A program made the translations under genes and the position numbers. The notes under the pieces were generated by a model that searched no databases, was not told the origin of the DNA, and worked only from the letters and a program-made list of their open reading frames with translations. From Pseudomonadales bacterium (GTDB lineage: Bacteria > Pseudomonadota > Gammaproteobacteria > Pseudomonadales > Azotimanducaceae), in NCBI GenBank assembly GCA_007122315.1, contig SKUB01000272.1:1-41122 (forward strand): a stretch of 41,122 bases of DNA. The letters are read 5' to 3'. Shown here piece after piece: positions 23,150-32,402 of this stretch (its first letter is position 1; every line of letters starts with the position of its first letter).

Positions 23150-24702
23150 GTCTGCGCATCGGCATCGACGTGGGCGGGACGCACACCGATGCGGTGCTCG
23201 TCGACGGCAGCGAAGTTCGCGTGGCCATCAAGGCGCGGACCACCGCGGACATCGAGACTGGCGTGATCGATGCGCTGCAGCAGCTTCTGGCCGCGGGTGA
23301 CTTCGCCACGGCGGACGTCCGGGCGGTGATGATCGGCACCACCCAGTTCACGAACGCAGTGGTGGAGCGCCGTGAACTTACGCCCAGCGCCATCGTCCGC
23401 ATTGCGCTCCCCACCGGGCGCATGGTGCCACCGAAGATCGACTGGCCCGACGATCTCGCGCAGGCGCTGGGAGACCATGTCTTCATGCTGCACGGGGGCC
23501 GCCTTTACGACGGACGCGAGCTCGCGCCTGCCCGGGACGCGGAGGCGGACGCGGTCATCGAAGCCATTGCCGCCCGTGAACTCGACTGCGTCGCCGTGGC
23601 CTCTGTATTCGCTCCCGTGGATGCGGAACCCGAGCGGGCCTTCGCCGCACGCCTGCAGCAACGCCTGCCGGGAGTCAGGGTCGTGCTGTCCTCGACGTTT
23701 GGTCGTATCGGCCTGCTTGAACGGGAGAATGCGGCGCTCCTCAATGCGGCGCTGCTGCCCTTTGCCGAGCGCGTGGTGGACGGTTTCGAGCGCGCACTCG
23801 CCGCTCGGGGGCTGCGCTGTCCGCTCTATATCAGCCAGAACGACGGCACGCTGATGGATACCGCGTTTGCGCGCCGCTTCCCGGCGTTGACCTTCGCTTC
23901 CGGGCCGACCAACTCCCTGCGCGGCGCGGGGCTGCTGACGGGGGAGCGTCAAGCCGTGGTGGTGGACATCGGCGGGACCACGTCGGACATCGGCGTCCTG
24001 CGCGAAGGTTTTCCGCGGGAGTCGAACCTCGGCGTCGCCGTCGGCGGTGTACGTACCAGCTTCCGCATGCCGGACATTCTCACCCTCGGCATTGGCGGCG
24101 GTAGTCTCGTGACCGGAGACGGGGCCTGCGTCGGGCCACGCTCCGTCGGCCATCGCCTGCTGGAGGCGGGTCGGGCGTTCGGCGGCGACACGCTGACCGC
24201 CACCGATCTCGCCATTGCTGCCGGTCACCTGGACATCGGCGACCGGGAACGTCTGCACAGTGTTGCCGCGACCACCGTACGCCGAGGGCTCAAGGTCATC
24301 CATGCGCGCATCGACGAGTCCATCGACCGCATGCGCAGCAGCAGCGATCCGGTGACCGTGATCCTCGTCGGCGGCGGCACGGCGCTGTTGTCCGGTCCGC
24401 TGACCTGTGCAGGCGCCATCCACCGGCCCGAACACGCGGCCGTGGCCAATGCCATCGGCGCCGCCCACGCGGAGATCGGCGCGGAGGTCGAGTGCATGGC
24501 GCCGGTTGCCGAGCGCGAAGCGGTGCTCGCGGACCTGAAACGGCAGGCGTCACAGCGTGTGGTGGCGGCGGGCGCGCTCGAGGATCGCATCCGTATCACG
24601 GACGTCGACGAAAGCGCCGTGTCCTACATGGCCGTGCCCACCGTGCGGCTGCGGGTCAAGGCGGTCGGCCCGCTGGATCTGGAGGCGATGGCAGATGGCT
24701 GA
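23146..24702 (+). CDS. hydantoinase/oxoprolinase (HyuA)-family protein
   Basis: A 518-residue member of the hydantoinase A/oxoprolinase family, which uses ATP to open cyclic amides. An N-terminal phosphate-binding motif RIGIDVGGTHTDAVLVDG (4-21) is followed by IGTTQFTNAVVER (about 65-77) and the ASKHA ATPase motif VVDIGGTTSDIGVL (about 271-284). LVGGGTALL follows near 410. It is shorter than the roughly 690-residue N-methylhydantoinase A, as usual for versions paired with DUF917 proteins. Its last 8 bp overlap the DUF917 gene. Expected to act in the cytosol on the compound imported by the permease upstream. Confidence 0.87.
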   Translation: MSLRIGIDVGGTHTDAVLVDGSEVRVAIKARTTADIETGVIDALQQLLAAGDFATADVRAVMIGTTQFTNAVVERRELTPSAIVRIALPTGRMVPPKIDWPDDLAQALGDHVFMLHGGRLYDGRELAPARDAEADAVIEAIAARELDCVAVASVFAPVDAEPERAFAARLQQRLPGVRVVLSSTFGRIGLLERENAALLNAALLPFAERVVDGFERALAARGLRCPLYISQNDGTLMDTAFARRFPALTFASGPTNSLRGAGLLTGERQAVVVDIGGTTSDIGVLREGFPRESNLGVAVGGVRTSFRMPDILTLGIGGGSLVTGDGACVGPRSVGHRLLEAGRAFGGDTLTATDLAIAAGHLDIGDRERLHSVAATTVRRGLKVIHARIDESIDRMRSSSDPVTVILVGGGTALLSGPLTCAGAIHRPEHAAVANAIGAAHAEIGAEVECMAPVAEREAVLADLKRQASQRVVAAGALEDRIRITDVDESAVSYMAVPTVRLRVKAVGPLDLEAMADG

Positions 24703-25831
24703 AGCCTTCGAGCGCCTGCCTGAGATCCGCGCCGAGGACGTGGCGGATCTCTGTCTTGGCTCAGTGTTCCTGGCCACCGGCGGTGGCGGCGATCCCTACG
24801 TCAATCAGTTGCTCACCGAAGCGGCGCTGCGCAGCCATGGGCCGGTGGCGCTGGTGTCCCCGGCCTGTCTTGCCGACGGCGACTTGGTGCTGCCGTTGGG
24901 AGAGGTCGGCGCGCCCACGGTGAGCCTGGAGCAGCTCCCGGTGGGCGACGAACCGCTTACCGCACTGGCGCGCTACGAAGCGGCGACGGATCGTACCGTC
25001 AGCCATCTGATTCCGTTCGAGGTGGGCGGCGCCAACTCGGTCTTGCCACTGGTGGCCGCAGCGGCACGTGGCCTGACGGTGGTGGACGGCGATGGCATGG
25101 GCCGCGCCCTGCCCGAGGCGCAGATGATGACCTTCGCCATCGCCGGCGTAGCGCCCACTCCCGCGGTGGCCGTGGACTACCTTGGCAATGGCGTGACCTT
25201 CGATACCGTCAGTGTCGACGACTACGAGCGCCAGGTCCGCCATCTGGCCATGGCCATGGGCGGCATGATCTTCACCGCGGAGCACGGCATGAGCGGCGCG
25301 AAGGCCCGGGACTGCGTGGTGCCGGACACGCTGTCCTTCGCGGTAGCGCTCGGGCGTCTCTTGCGGCGCCGACGCGGCGAGGCAAGGACGCTGCTGCCGG
25401 AACTGCAAGCCCTGTTCGCCGCATCCATCTATGGTGTGGTACGCCACCTCTACACCGGCAAGGTGTTCGACATCGATCGCCGCATCAGCGGCGGCTTCGA
25501 TGTCGGCGAGGCGACCCTCGCCCCGGTGCAGGGCAGCGACGAGCCGCTCAAACTGTCGATCCGCAACGAGTACCTGCTGGCGCGCATGGGCGAGCAGGTA
25601 CTGGCCTCGGTGCCGGATCTCATCATCGTCGTCGACTCGGAGACCTGCACGCCCATCAATTCCGAGCGCCTCGGCTACGGTCAGCGCGTCACCGTGATCG
25701 GCGTCGGCTGTCCGCCCCACTATCGGACGGAGGCTGCGCTGAAGGTCGTGGCTCCGCGCTGTTTCGGCTTCGATCTCGACTACGTGCCGCTCGAGGATTC
25801 CTTGATGGCATCCGCGCCCGGTGGACACTGA
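24695..25831 (+). CDS. DUF917 family protein
   Basis: A 378-residue soluble protein of the DUF917 family, which occurs beside hydantoinase-like genes and is thought to act with them, although its own chemistry is not established. Characteristic segments are FLATGGGGDPYVNQ (about 26-39), VVDGDGMGRALPEAQM and VIGVGCPPHYRT near the C terminus. The start at 24695 overlaps the preceding stop by 8 bp; a longer reading from 24557 runs through the hydantoinase-like gene in another frame and is not supported. The Na/phosphate-transporter-like gene starts 3 bp after its stop. Confidence 0.87.
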   Translation: MAEAFERLPEIRAEDVADLCLGSVFLATGGGGDPYVNQLLTEAALRSHGPVALVSPACLADGDLVLPLGEVGAPTVSLEQLPVGDEPLTALARYEAATDRTVSHLIPFEVGGANSVLPLVAAAARGLTVVDGDGMGRALPEAQMMTFAIAGVAPTPAVAVDYLGNGVTFDTVSVDDYERQVRHLAMAMGGMIFTAEHGMSGAKARDCVVPDTLSFAVALGRLLRRRRGEARTLLPELQALFAASIYGVVRHLYTGKVFDIDRRISGGFDVGEATLAPVQGSDEPLKLSIRNEYLLARMGEQVLASVPDLIIVVDSETCTPINSERLGYGQRVTVIGVGCPPHYRTEAALKVVAPRCFGFDLDYVPLEDSLMASAPGGH

Positions 25832-25834
25832 TTC

Positions 25835-27550
25835 ATGAGCATCGGCGCCGTCTTCACGTTTGCCGGTGGCATCGGCCTCTTCCTGCTCGGGATGCGGTTG
25901 ATGACCGACGGCCTGAAGGTGGCCGCGGGTGACACGTTGCGGCAGATCCTCGCCGCGGCCACCCGCAGTCGGATTCGGGGGCTCGCGTCCGGCATCCTGA
26001 TCACGACCCTGGTGCAGTCCTCCAGCGCGGTCATCTTCGCCACCATCGGCTTCGTCAATGCGGGCCTGCTGACGCTGGCGCAGGCTGTCGGCGTGATCTA
26101 CGGCAGCAACCTCGGCACCACGCTCACCTCCTGGATCGTCGCCCTGGTGGGGTTCAATGTGGACCTGCGCGCCATGGCCATGCCCTGCATCGGCGTCGGC
26201 ATGGGCATGTGGGTGGCGTTCCGTCAGCGCCCCGCCGGCGCCCTCGGTCAGGCCATCGCGGGGCTGGGATTGTTTTTCCTCGGCATCGATGTGTTGCGCG
26301 ACACCTTTGCGGATGCGGGCAGCGTCGACCTCCTGGAGGCATGGGCGGATCGAGGCACGCTGGGTCTGCTCCTCTTCCTCGCCGTCGGCATCCTGCTCAC
26401 CGTGCTGATGCAGTCCTCGAGTGCAGCACTGGCGGTCACGCTGACCGCAGCCGCCGGTGGTCTGGTACCCCTGCAGGCCGCCGCCGCCATGGTCATCGGG
26501 GCCAATGTCGGCACCACATCCACTGCCGCGTTTGCAGTCATCGGCGCCACGGCGTCGGCCAAGCGCGCAGCGACGGCACACGTGGTATTCAACGTCGTCA
26601 CGGCGGTCATTGCCTTTGCCGCGCTGCCGCTGCTGCTGTGGGTGGTGGCGCAGATCAGTGCCGGGCTCGGACTTGCCGGTTACGTCGCCACGTCGCTCGC
26701 GTTTTTTCACACCCTGACGAAGCTGCTGGGTCTGATGCTCATGTGGCCGTTCACGTCGCGCATGGTGACGTGGCTCGAAGGACTGTATCGGCGGCACGAA
26801 GACGACGATCTCAAGCCCCGACATCTGGATCGGAACATCCGCAGCACGCCCAGCCTCGCCATGGATGCGCTGGCGCTCGAACTGCACCGGGTCAACGGCA
26901 TTGCCCGTGATCAGGCCACTACTGCGATCAATACCGAGACCGTGGAGGTCGATACCCTGGCTCACGGCCTGGAGACGCTGGAAGCGCTGCAGCTCGCCAT
27001 CGGCGAGTTCGTCGGCGGCGTCGGTGGTGATGACAGGGACGCAGCGATCAATGACGCGCTGGCGCACGCGCTGCGCGTCAGCCAGTACGCCACCGACATC
27101 GCGGAACGGTCCGCTGATCTGGTCCGGCTTCAGGTCCATGTCCGGCTCGACGACGAAGCCATCAGCAGCGCCTACAACCAGCTTCGGGCGGACGCCGTGG
27201 CACTGCTCGATCAGACCCGTGTCGATTCCGGGCATTGGGAAGCAGGCAGTCTGGAGCAAGCCCGGCAGACGTTTGAAGAGCATTATCAGGCCCTCAAGGG
27301 ACAGATGCTCAGAGCGGGAACCGTCGGCACGCTGCCGGCCCGGCGCATGGCGACTGCGCTGGAAGCAATGAGCGCCCTGCATCGCATCGTCGATCAGGCC
27401 ACCAAGGCAGCGCTGTATCTCGACCGCTTCGTCCGCTACCGAACACCGGACGAGTCCTCCGAGGAAACCCTTCCGGCGCCGGCCAGCGCCGAAGCGGACG
27501 ACGGACAGGCCGCCGACTCCGGTGATCCGAGTGGGGAGGATCGAGCGTGA
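25835..27550 (+). CDS. Na+/phosphate cotransporter-like protein (NptA/YjbB, PhoU-like tail)
   Basis: A 571-residue protein. The N-terminal half has eight or so membrane segments with the duplicated signature QSSSA (about residues 61 and 192), the mark of SLC34/NptA/YjbB Na+/Pi transporters. Residues about 345-535 form a helical PhoU-like cytosolic domain, and the tail is acidic and low complexity. YjbB-type proteins move phosphate out when internal phosphate is high. It starts 3 bp after the DUF917 stop and ends in a GTGA overlap with the next gene, so phosphate or sodium movement appears tied to this catabolic operon. Confidence 0.88.
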   Translation: MSIGAVFTFAGGIGLFLLGMRLMTDGLKVAAGDTLRQILAAATRSRIRGLASGILITTLVQSSSAVIFATIGFVNAGLLTLAQAVGVIYGSNLGTTLTSWIVALVGFNVDLRAMAMPCIGVGMGMWVAFRQRPAGALGQAIAGLGLFFLGIDVLRDTFADAGSVDLLEAWADRGTLGLLLFLAVGILLTVLMQSSSAALAVTLTAAAGGLVPLQAAAAMVIGANVGTTSTAAFAVIGATASAKRAATAHVVFNVVTAVIAFAALPLLLWVVAQISAGLGLAGYVATSLAFFHTLTKLLGLMLMWPFTSRMVTWLEGLYRRHEDDDLKPRHLDRNIRSTPSLAMDALALELHRVNGIARDQATTAINTETVEVDTLAHGLETLEALQLAIGEFVGGVGGDDRDAAINDALAHALRVSQYATDIAERSADLVRLQVHVRLDDEAISSAYNQLRADAVALLDQTRVDSGHWEAGSLEQARQTFEEHYQALKGQMLRAGTVGTLPARRMATALEAMSALHRIVDQATKAALYLDRFVRYRTPDESSEETLPAPASAEADDGQAADSGDPSGEDRA

Positions 27551-28569
27551 CTGCCCTCACCTGGCTGGGTATTGTGCTGTGCCTCAGCCAGTCGGCCATG
27601 CTCTCCGGGCTCAATCTCGCGTTCTTCTCCCTCGGCAAGCTGGAACTCGAGGTTGCAGCGCGCAAGGGCGATCGGCGCGCTGTACGTGTTCGCGCCATGC
27701 GTGAAGACGGCAACCTCCTGCTGGTCACCATTCTCTGGGGCAACGTGGCGGTCAACGTCCTGCTCGCGCTGTTGTCCGGTTCCGTGCTGACCGGCGTCCT
27801 GGCGTTTCTGTTCTCCACTGTCGTGATCACCATCTTCGGGGAGATCCTGCCGCAGTCCTACTTTTCCCGGAACGCGCTGCGCGTCGCGGCTGCGCTGACG
27901 CCAGTGATCCGGGTTTATCAGGTCCTGCTGTGGCCTCTGGCACGCCCCACGGCCTGGGTGCTTGATGCCTGGCTCGGCCGGGAGGCCATCGCCTACTACC
28001 GCGAGCGGGATCTCAAGGAACTGATTCGCCTGCATACGGACTCGGCACAGACGGAGATCAGCGAGGTGGAAGGGCTTGGTGCCATGAACTTCCTGAACCT
28101 GGACGACGTTCCGCTCGCTGAGGAGGGCGAAGCGTTGCATCCTGAAAGCGTCATCGAACTGGATTGGAACGAGGCAGGACCCGTGTTCCCCACCCTCGAC
28201 CATACCCGCCACGATCCATTTCTGCGACGCCTGCAGCGCCCCGGGACCAGTCGGGTGGTGCTGGTGGATCGCGACCGGGAGCCCCGCCTCGTCGTCGACA
28301 CGGACGCCTTCATCCGCGCCGCCCTGTTCGACCCCGACGACTTCGATCCGCTGCAGCACTGCCACCGCCCCATCATCATGCGTGATCCGGCACGCCATCT
28401 GGGCGATGTCATCCGGCGATTCCGGGTCCGAAGCCGCCACCGCGAGGACGATGTCCTCGACGAGGACGTGATCCTGCTGTGGTGCGACTCACCCCGCATC
28501 ATCACGGGCACGGATATCGTCGGACGCCTGCTTCGTGGCATCGTCACCACGAGCCCCGCTGCGTCCTGA
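27547..28569 (+). CDS. CNNM/DUF21-domain membrane protein
   Basis: A 340-residue protein with a DUF21 (CNNM transmembrane) domain over about residues 1-145: LNLAFFSLGKLELEVAARKG, then ILWGNVAVNVLLALL and FGEILPQSYFSRNA, the last being a family signature. Such proteins (CorB/CNNM) are linked to Mg2+ or Co2+ export with Na+. The cytosolic part of about 190 residues shows no convincing paired CBS domains and no transporter-associated CorC domain at the end. It starts with GTG at 27547 overlapping the previous stop (GTGA) and is the last gene of the operon; the next gene is convergent, 22 bp away. Confidence 0.8.
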   Translation: MTALTWLGIVLCLSQSAMLSGLNLAFFSLGKLELEVAARKGDRRAVRVRAMREDGNLLLVTILWGNVAVNVLLALLSGSVLTGVLAFLFSTVVITIFGEILPQSYFSRNALRVAAALTPVIRVYQVLLWPLARPTAWVLDAWLGREAIAYYRERDLKELIRLHTDSAQTEISEVEGLGAMNFLNLDDVPLAEEGEALHPESVIELDWNEAGPVFPTLDHTRHDPFLRRLQRPGTSRVVLVDRDREPRLVVDTDAFIRAALFDPDDFDPLQHCHRPIIMRDPARHLGDVIRRFRVRSRHREDDVLDEDVILLWCDSPRIITGTDIVGRLLRGIVTTSPAAS

Positions 28570-28591
28570 CGATGCCACTACGCCGCGTGTT

Positions 28592-29935
28592 TCAGCGGCT
28601 GCTCCGCGTCGCCCCACCGATGGCGCCGAGGGCCCAGAGCCCGGCGAAGAATGCGAGCAATGGCAGCCAGGGCAGCTGCAGCGGCATCCCTTCCTGCACC
28701 AGTCCCGTGTGGATGAATCCCCCGACACCGACGCAGAACAGGAGCACACCAGCCGCTCGCAGTGGGAGGGCGTAACCGCCAGGTGTCGCGCCGATGCTCA
28801 CCGTCGGGCCCGTCTCGAAGCGCCGTACCACCATAACCACCGCGGCGAGGACGAACCCGCACAGGGCCACCCACGGTACTCGCCACAGCCACCAGCTCAG
28901 GTCTACGGTCTCGGCGACGGGCAACCAGCCCAGCGGATAGGCCAGGTTCGAGACCAGGACCAGGACCGGCTGATGCCACAGGTAGACGGTCATCAGCCCG
29001 GCGCCGAGGAGGGCGACCGGCGCCCAGAGTCCGGGGCGAGCCAACCAGGCGGTCATGGTGCGACGGACGATCAGGACAAGGCCCAGCTGCACCAGGGTCA
29101 GGGCGTAGAGTGCCGCCGTGGGTGGTCCGGCATTGTTGGCCGCTCGACTGCCCTCGATGGGCACCATGGTCAGTGGGTACGGACCCCAGCCGATCATGAC
29201 GATGAGCAATGTCCCGCCTGCCACAATGAGGCCCGCCTGCAACGACCTTTTCGTCGGCAGCGCATCGTCGGCCCAGATGAAACCCAGCTGGTGAATCACC
29301 AGCCACACCAGGATCACGTTGATCGCGGCTACGGCAGGTTGGGTGCCGAGCCAGGGTCCGTCTGCGCCTACCGTGAACCGCAAGCCGTCCACAACCAGCG
29401 TCAGCAGGACGCCGATGCCGAGCAGCGGCATGCTGCCGTGGCGTTCGTGAAAGGCCAGGGTGAGCGGCGTCAGTGCCGTGACCAGCAGATAGGCGGCCAG
29501 GAACCAGAGCGGAAAGATCGCGACCCGGAAATCGAGCAGCAATTCGTGGTCGGGCCAGAGGTTGGCCATCAGGCAGGCAGCGGGCACGAGGACGGCGATC
29601 AGGGGCAGGGTCGGGCGCAGCAGGCGTCGGGCGCGCAGTGTCAGCCAGTCTGAGGCCGTGCTGCCTTGATCACGTGCCCGCCGCCAGCTCTCGGCGTTGA
29701 CGGCGCCGCCGACGAGGAAGAACAGCGGCATGACCTGCACCAGCAGCGTTGCCCACTGGCTGCCGGGGGCCACGGCGAGCAGATACCCGGTCTGCAGTTC
29801 GCCATTGTCCGACGTGACGACGCGCACCACCCAGTGGCCGAGCACCACCAGCAGAATGCTGGCGACGCGCACGGCGTCCAGAAAGCGGTCCCGGTCGGTC
29901 GGGGTGGCGGCGTCGATGCGATCAATCAGACCCAC
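28592..29935 (-). CDS. acyltransferase-3 family membrane protein
   Basis: A 447-residue protein with ten or more hydrophobic helices of the acyltransferase_3 (OafA/NodX-like) family. The N-terminal RFLDAVRVASILLVVLGHW contains the conserved His of helix 1, and PLFFLVGGAVNAES, a cytosolic RRLLRP motif and FPLWFLAAYLLV follow. These enzymes transfer acyl groups to extracytoplasmic sugars, peptides or lipids. It lies 27 bp downstream of the DsrE-like lipoprotein gene and is probably its operon partner; the acceptor is not evident from neighbours. Confidence 0.83.
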   Translation of the reverse strand: MGLIDRIDAATPTDRDRFLDAVRVASILLVVLGHWVVRVVTSDNGELQTGYLLAVAPGSQWATLLVQVMPLFFLVGGAVNAESWRRARDQGSTASDWLTLRARRLLRPTLPLIAVLVPAACLMANLWPDHELLLDFRVAIFPLWFLAAYLLVTALTPLTLAFHERHGSMPLLGIGVLLTLVVDGLRFTVGADGPWLGTQPAVAAINVILVWLVIHQLGFIWADDALPTKRSLQAGLIVAGGTLLIVMIGWGPYPLTMVPIEGSRAANNAGPPTAALYALTLVQLGLVLIVRRTMTAWLARPGLWAPVALLGAGLMTVYLWHQPVLVLVSNLAYPLGWLPVAETVDLSWWLWRVPWVALCGFVLAAVVMVVRRFETGPTVSIGATPGGYALPLRAAGVLLFCVGVGGFIHTGLVQEGMPLQLPWLPLLAFFAGLWALGAIGGATRSSR

Positions 29936-29962
29936 GATGCGGCCTCGGTCACGAACCGGAAT

Positions 29963-30394
29963 TCAGAAGCTCCAGACCCTGACGTCAGGCGCCATCATCG
30001 TGGCGGCCATCACGTCGGGCGCGGCGACTTCCACGGCCTCGAGGAGGACCTCGCGGGACTCGCCGCGGCCTGGAAGATAGATCGCGCAGACGCTGACGCT
30101 GGCGCCGGCATCCATGATCGACTGCATCAGGCCCTGTGGACTCATGTCGCGGGGCGGTTGTGGTGCTGTCGCGCTCGCCGGTGGTGCCGCGAGGGCGAGG
30201 TCGCCAGCCGGTCCGCACAGCAGCAGGTCGACCGTCGCACCCTGGCGCAGCGCCTGCATGGTGAGGACCATGGCCATGAGTTGTGTTTGGGGATCGGGGC
30301 TGGTGACGACGGTGACGAGCCGGTCTGCATGCGTCTGACCGCTGCAGCCGAAGGTGAACAACGACAATGTCAGAAGCAGAAAGGTGCGGCGCAT
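29963..30394 (-). CDS. DsrE-like lipoprotein
   Basis: A 143-residue protein. Residues 1-17 are a lipoprotein signal (MRRTFLLLTL then FTFGC, Cys17). The rest has the DsrE/peroxiredoxin-like fold pattern: VTVVTSPDPQTQLMAMVLTM, then GATVDLLLCGPAGDLAL with Cys60 at the position of the DsrE active cysteine, SPQGLMQSIMDAGASVSVC and a final APDVMAATMMAPDVRV. DsrE relatives handle persulfide or thiol chemistry, usually in the cytosol; here the protein would be membrane-anchored outside it. The start at 30394 is chosen because only there is a signal peptide produced. Confidence 0.8.
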   Translation of the reverse strand: MRRTFLLLTLSLFTFGCSGQTHADRLVTVVTSPDPQTQLMAMVLTMQALRQGATVDLLLCGPAGDLALAAPPASATAPQPPRDMSPQGLMQSIMDAGASVSVCAIYLPGRGESREVLLEAVEVAAPDVMAATMMAPDVRVWSF

Positions 30395-30541
30395 CGATGG
30401 CTCCAGACCAGGCGGATCGGGGCGTCGCGGGAGTGGACGTGCGCGCGACGCGGTGCAGGTCAGGGTAGTGCAATCGGCTGAGGACTGGAATCGAGCCGTG
30501 GGCGCCTGGCGCCTTTCGCTGGTGCAACAGCCCCAGAGCAA

Positions 30542-30556
30542 GGCGCAGCGTGCGCC
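30542..30556 (-). terminator. small GC hairpin downstream of ggt
   Basis: GGCGCA-GCG-TGCGCC forms a six-pair stem 12 bp beyond the ggt stop, followed on the minus strand by only TT. The 174-bp gap to the DsrE-like gene also contains GGCGCC repeated around one base near 30507-30520. Weak support as a terminator. Confidence 0.35.
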
Positions 30557-30568
30557 CTGTGACAGGCC

Positions 30569-32284
30569 TCAGTACCCCAGCGTGAGCGCACCCGGGCGGC
30601 GCGGGTCGGACGCTCCGTAGAATCCGCCGGGACCGCGCATGATGCTCTGGGTGCCGCCCATGGCATCGCGCTCCTGCACGTCGTGGCCGAGCGCCTCGAG
30701 CAGGCGCAGGGTATCGACGCTGAGGCCCCGCTCGATGCGCAGTTCGTCCGGCAGCCACTGATGGTGGATGCGCGGTGCGGCCGTGGCTGCTGCAATGTTC
30801 ATGTCGTAGTCGATCACGTTCAGCAGGATCTGTAGCACCGACGTGATGATGAGGGAGCCGCCGGGGCTGCCGGTGGCCAGCACGATCTCGCCATCGCGAC
30901 GTACCAGCGTCGGCGTCATGGAACTCAAGGGGCGCTTGCCCGGTTCCACGGCGTTGGCATCGCCGCCGATGAGGCCAAACGCGTTGGGCACCCCGGGTTT
31001 GGCGGAGAAGTCGTCCATTTCGTTGTTCAGCAGGATGCCGGTCCCGGCGGCGACGATGCCGCTGCCGTAGCTGAAGTTGATGGTGTAGGTGGTGGCGACC
31101 ACGTTGCCGGCGCTGTCCATGACCGAGTAGTGCGTAGTGTCGTTGCTCTCGAAGGGCAGGAGGCGGCCCGGACGGATCTCCTCTGCCGGACGCGCCCGGT
31201 CAGGATCGATGCTCGCACGCAGCGCTTCGCCGTAGGATTTGGCGGTGAGCTCAGCTAAGGGGACGTCGACGAAGTCCGTGTCACCGAGGTACTCGCTGCG
31301 GTCCGCGTAAGCGAGCTTCATGGCCTCGGCGAGAAGATGGATCGCCGCCGCGCTGTTGTGGCCGAGGTCGGCCAAGGGGAAGCCCTCGAGCGTGTTGAGG
31401 ATCTGCACGATGTGGGCCCCGCCGGAACTCGGCGGCGGCATCGAGATGATCTCGTGGCCGCGGTAGGTTCCGGTGACCGGTTCGCGCATCACGGGCTGGT
31501 AGCCGCGCAGATCTTCGCGGGTGATCAGGCCACCATGAGCCTCCATATCGGCCACGATGCGCTCGGCGATCTCACCGTCGTAGAAGGCGCTCGTGCCCTG
31601 CTCGGCGATCAGGCGCAGGCTGTGGGCCAGGTCGGACTGCACCAGTCTTGCGCCCACACCCAGCGGCTCGCCGGCCTCGTCGAAAAAGATCGCCCGGCTC
31701 GCGGGCCAGGGTTCGAACCGTGCGCGCAGGCTCGCCAGCGAGTTCGCCAGGTCGGGGGTGACGGTGATGCCTTCCTCGGCCAGCTTGATCGCCGGCGCGA
31801 TCAGCTCTGCCAGAGGCCGCGTGCCGTAGCGCTCGGCGGCCAGCGCCAGGCCCGCCACGCTGCCGGGGACACCGACAGCGAGGTGGGTGAAGCGGGAGCG
31901 CCGTTGCACCACGTTGCCGTCCTCGTCCAGGTACATGTCCCGGTGGGCGGCGGCAGGTGCCGTCTCCCGGAAATCCAGCGCCACGGTCTCGTTGTTCTCG
32001 GCGCTGTGGATCAGCATGAAGCCGCCGCCGCCGAGGTTGCCTGCCCGCGGCAGCGTCACTGCCAGGGCGAAGCCAATGGCCACGCCTGCGTCCACCGCGT
32101 TGCCGCCCGCTTCGAGGATCTCCACGCCGATCCGTGTTGCCAGTTCCTCCTGGGTCGAGACCATGCCGTTCTGGCCGAACACCGGGTGGAAGATGTCGCG
32201 TTCGCTGAAGATCGCTTCGTCGGCGACGACTGGCGCTGCCGGGAGCAGGACGATCAGGGCGAGCAGAATCAGGCGAGTGCGCAT
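30569..32284 (-). CDS. ggt: gamma-glutamyltransferase
   Basis: A 571-residue periplasmic gamma-glutamyltranspeptidase precursor. A signal peptide (about 1-21, ending PVVA) is followed by NLGGGGFMLIH, substrate-carboxylate Arg107 in DFRETAP, PPPSSGGAH (284-291) and the autoprocessing site SNDTTHYSVMD, where Thr383 becomes the N-terminal nucleophile of the small subunit. GSPGGSLIITSVLQ and a final GASDPRRPGA complete the core. It cleaves glutathione and other gamma-glutamyl compounds. The start at 32284 is chosen for the signal peptide; a longer reading to 32641 would run over the divergent gene's 5' region. Divergent from the YjiH-type gene. Confidence 0.95.
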   Translation of the reverse strand: MRTRLILLALIVLLPAAPVVADEAIFSERDIFHPVFGQNGMVSTQEELATRIGVEILEAGGNAVDAGVAIGFALAVTLPRAGNLGGGGFMLIHSAENNETVALDFRETAPAAAHRDMYLDEDGNVVQRRSRFTHLAVGVPGSVAGLALAAERYGTRPLAELIAPAIKLAEEGITVTPDLANSLASLRARFEPWPASRAIFFDEAGEPLGVGARLVQSDLAHSLRLIAEQGTSAFYDGEIAERIVADMEAHGGLITREDLRGYQPVMREPVTGTYRGHEIISMPPPSSGGAHIVQILNTLEGFPLADLGHNSAAAIHLLAEAMKLAYADRSEYLGDTDFVDVPLAELTAKSYGEALRASIDPDRARPAEEIRPGRLLPFESNDTTHYSVMDSAGNVVATTYTINFSYGSGIVAAGTGILLNNEMDDFSAKPGVPNAFGLIGGDANAVEPGKRPLSSMTPTLVRRDGEIVLATGSPGGSLIITSVLQILLNVIDYDMNIAAATAAPRIHHQWLPDELRIERGLSVDTLRLLEALGHDVQERDAMGGTQSIMRGPGGFYGASDPRRPGALTLGY

Positions 32285-32402
32285 AGTGTGTCCTCGTGAT
32301 GTAGTCTCGAAATCGCTGTCGCTATGACTTGCAGTGATCATGCCGGGCGTGTTCGGATCTGTCATCGTGCGGTGTTCGCAGCCGTCCTGCTGGGGGCAGT
32401 GT

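Noticed and set aside
24761-27382. Minus-strand frame of 873 codons over the DUF917 and Na/phosphate transporter genes
   Set aside because: It spans two well-supported opposite-strand genes, is His/Gln/Arg-rich and has no recognisable motif.
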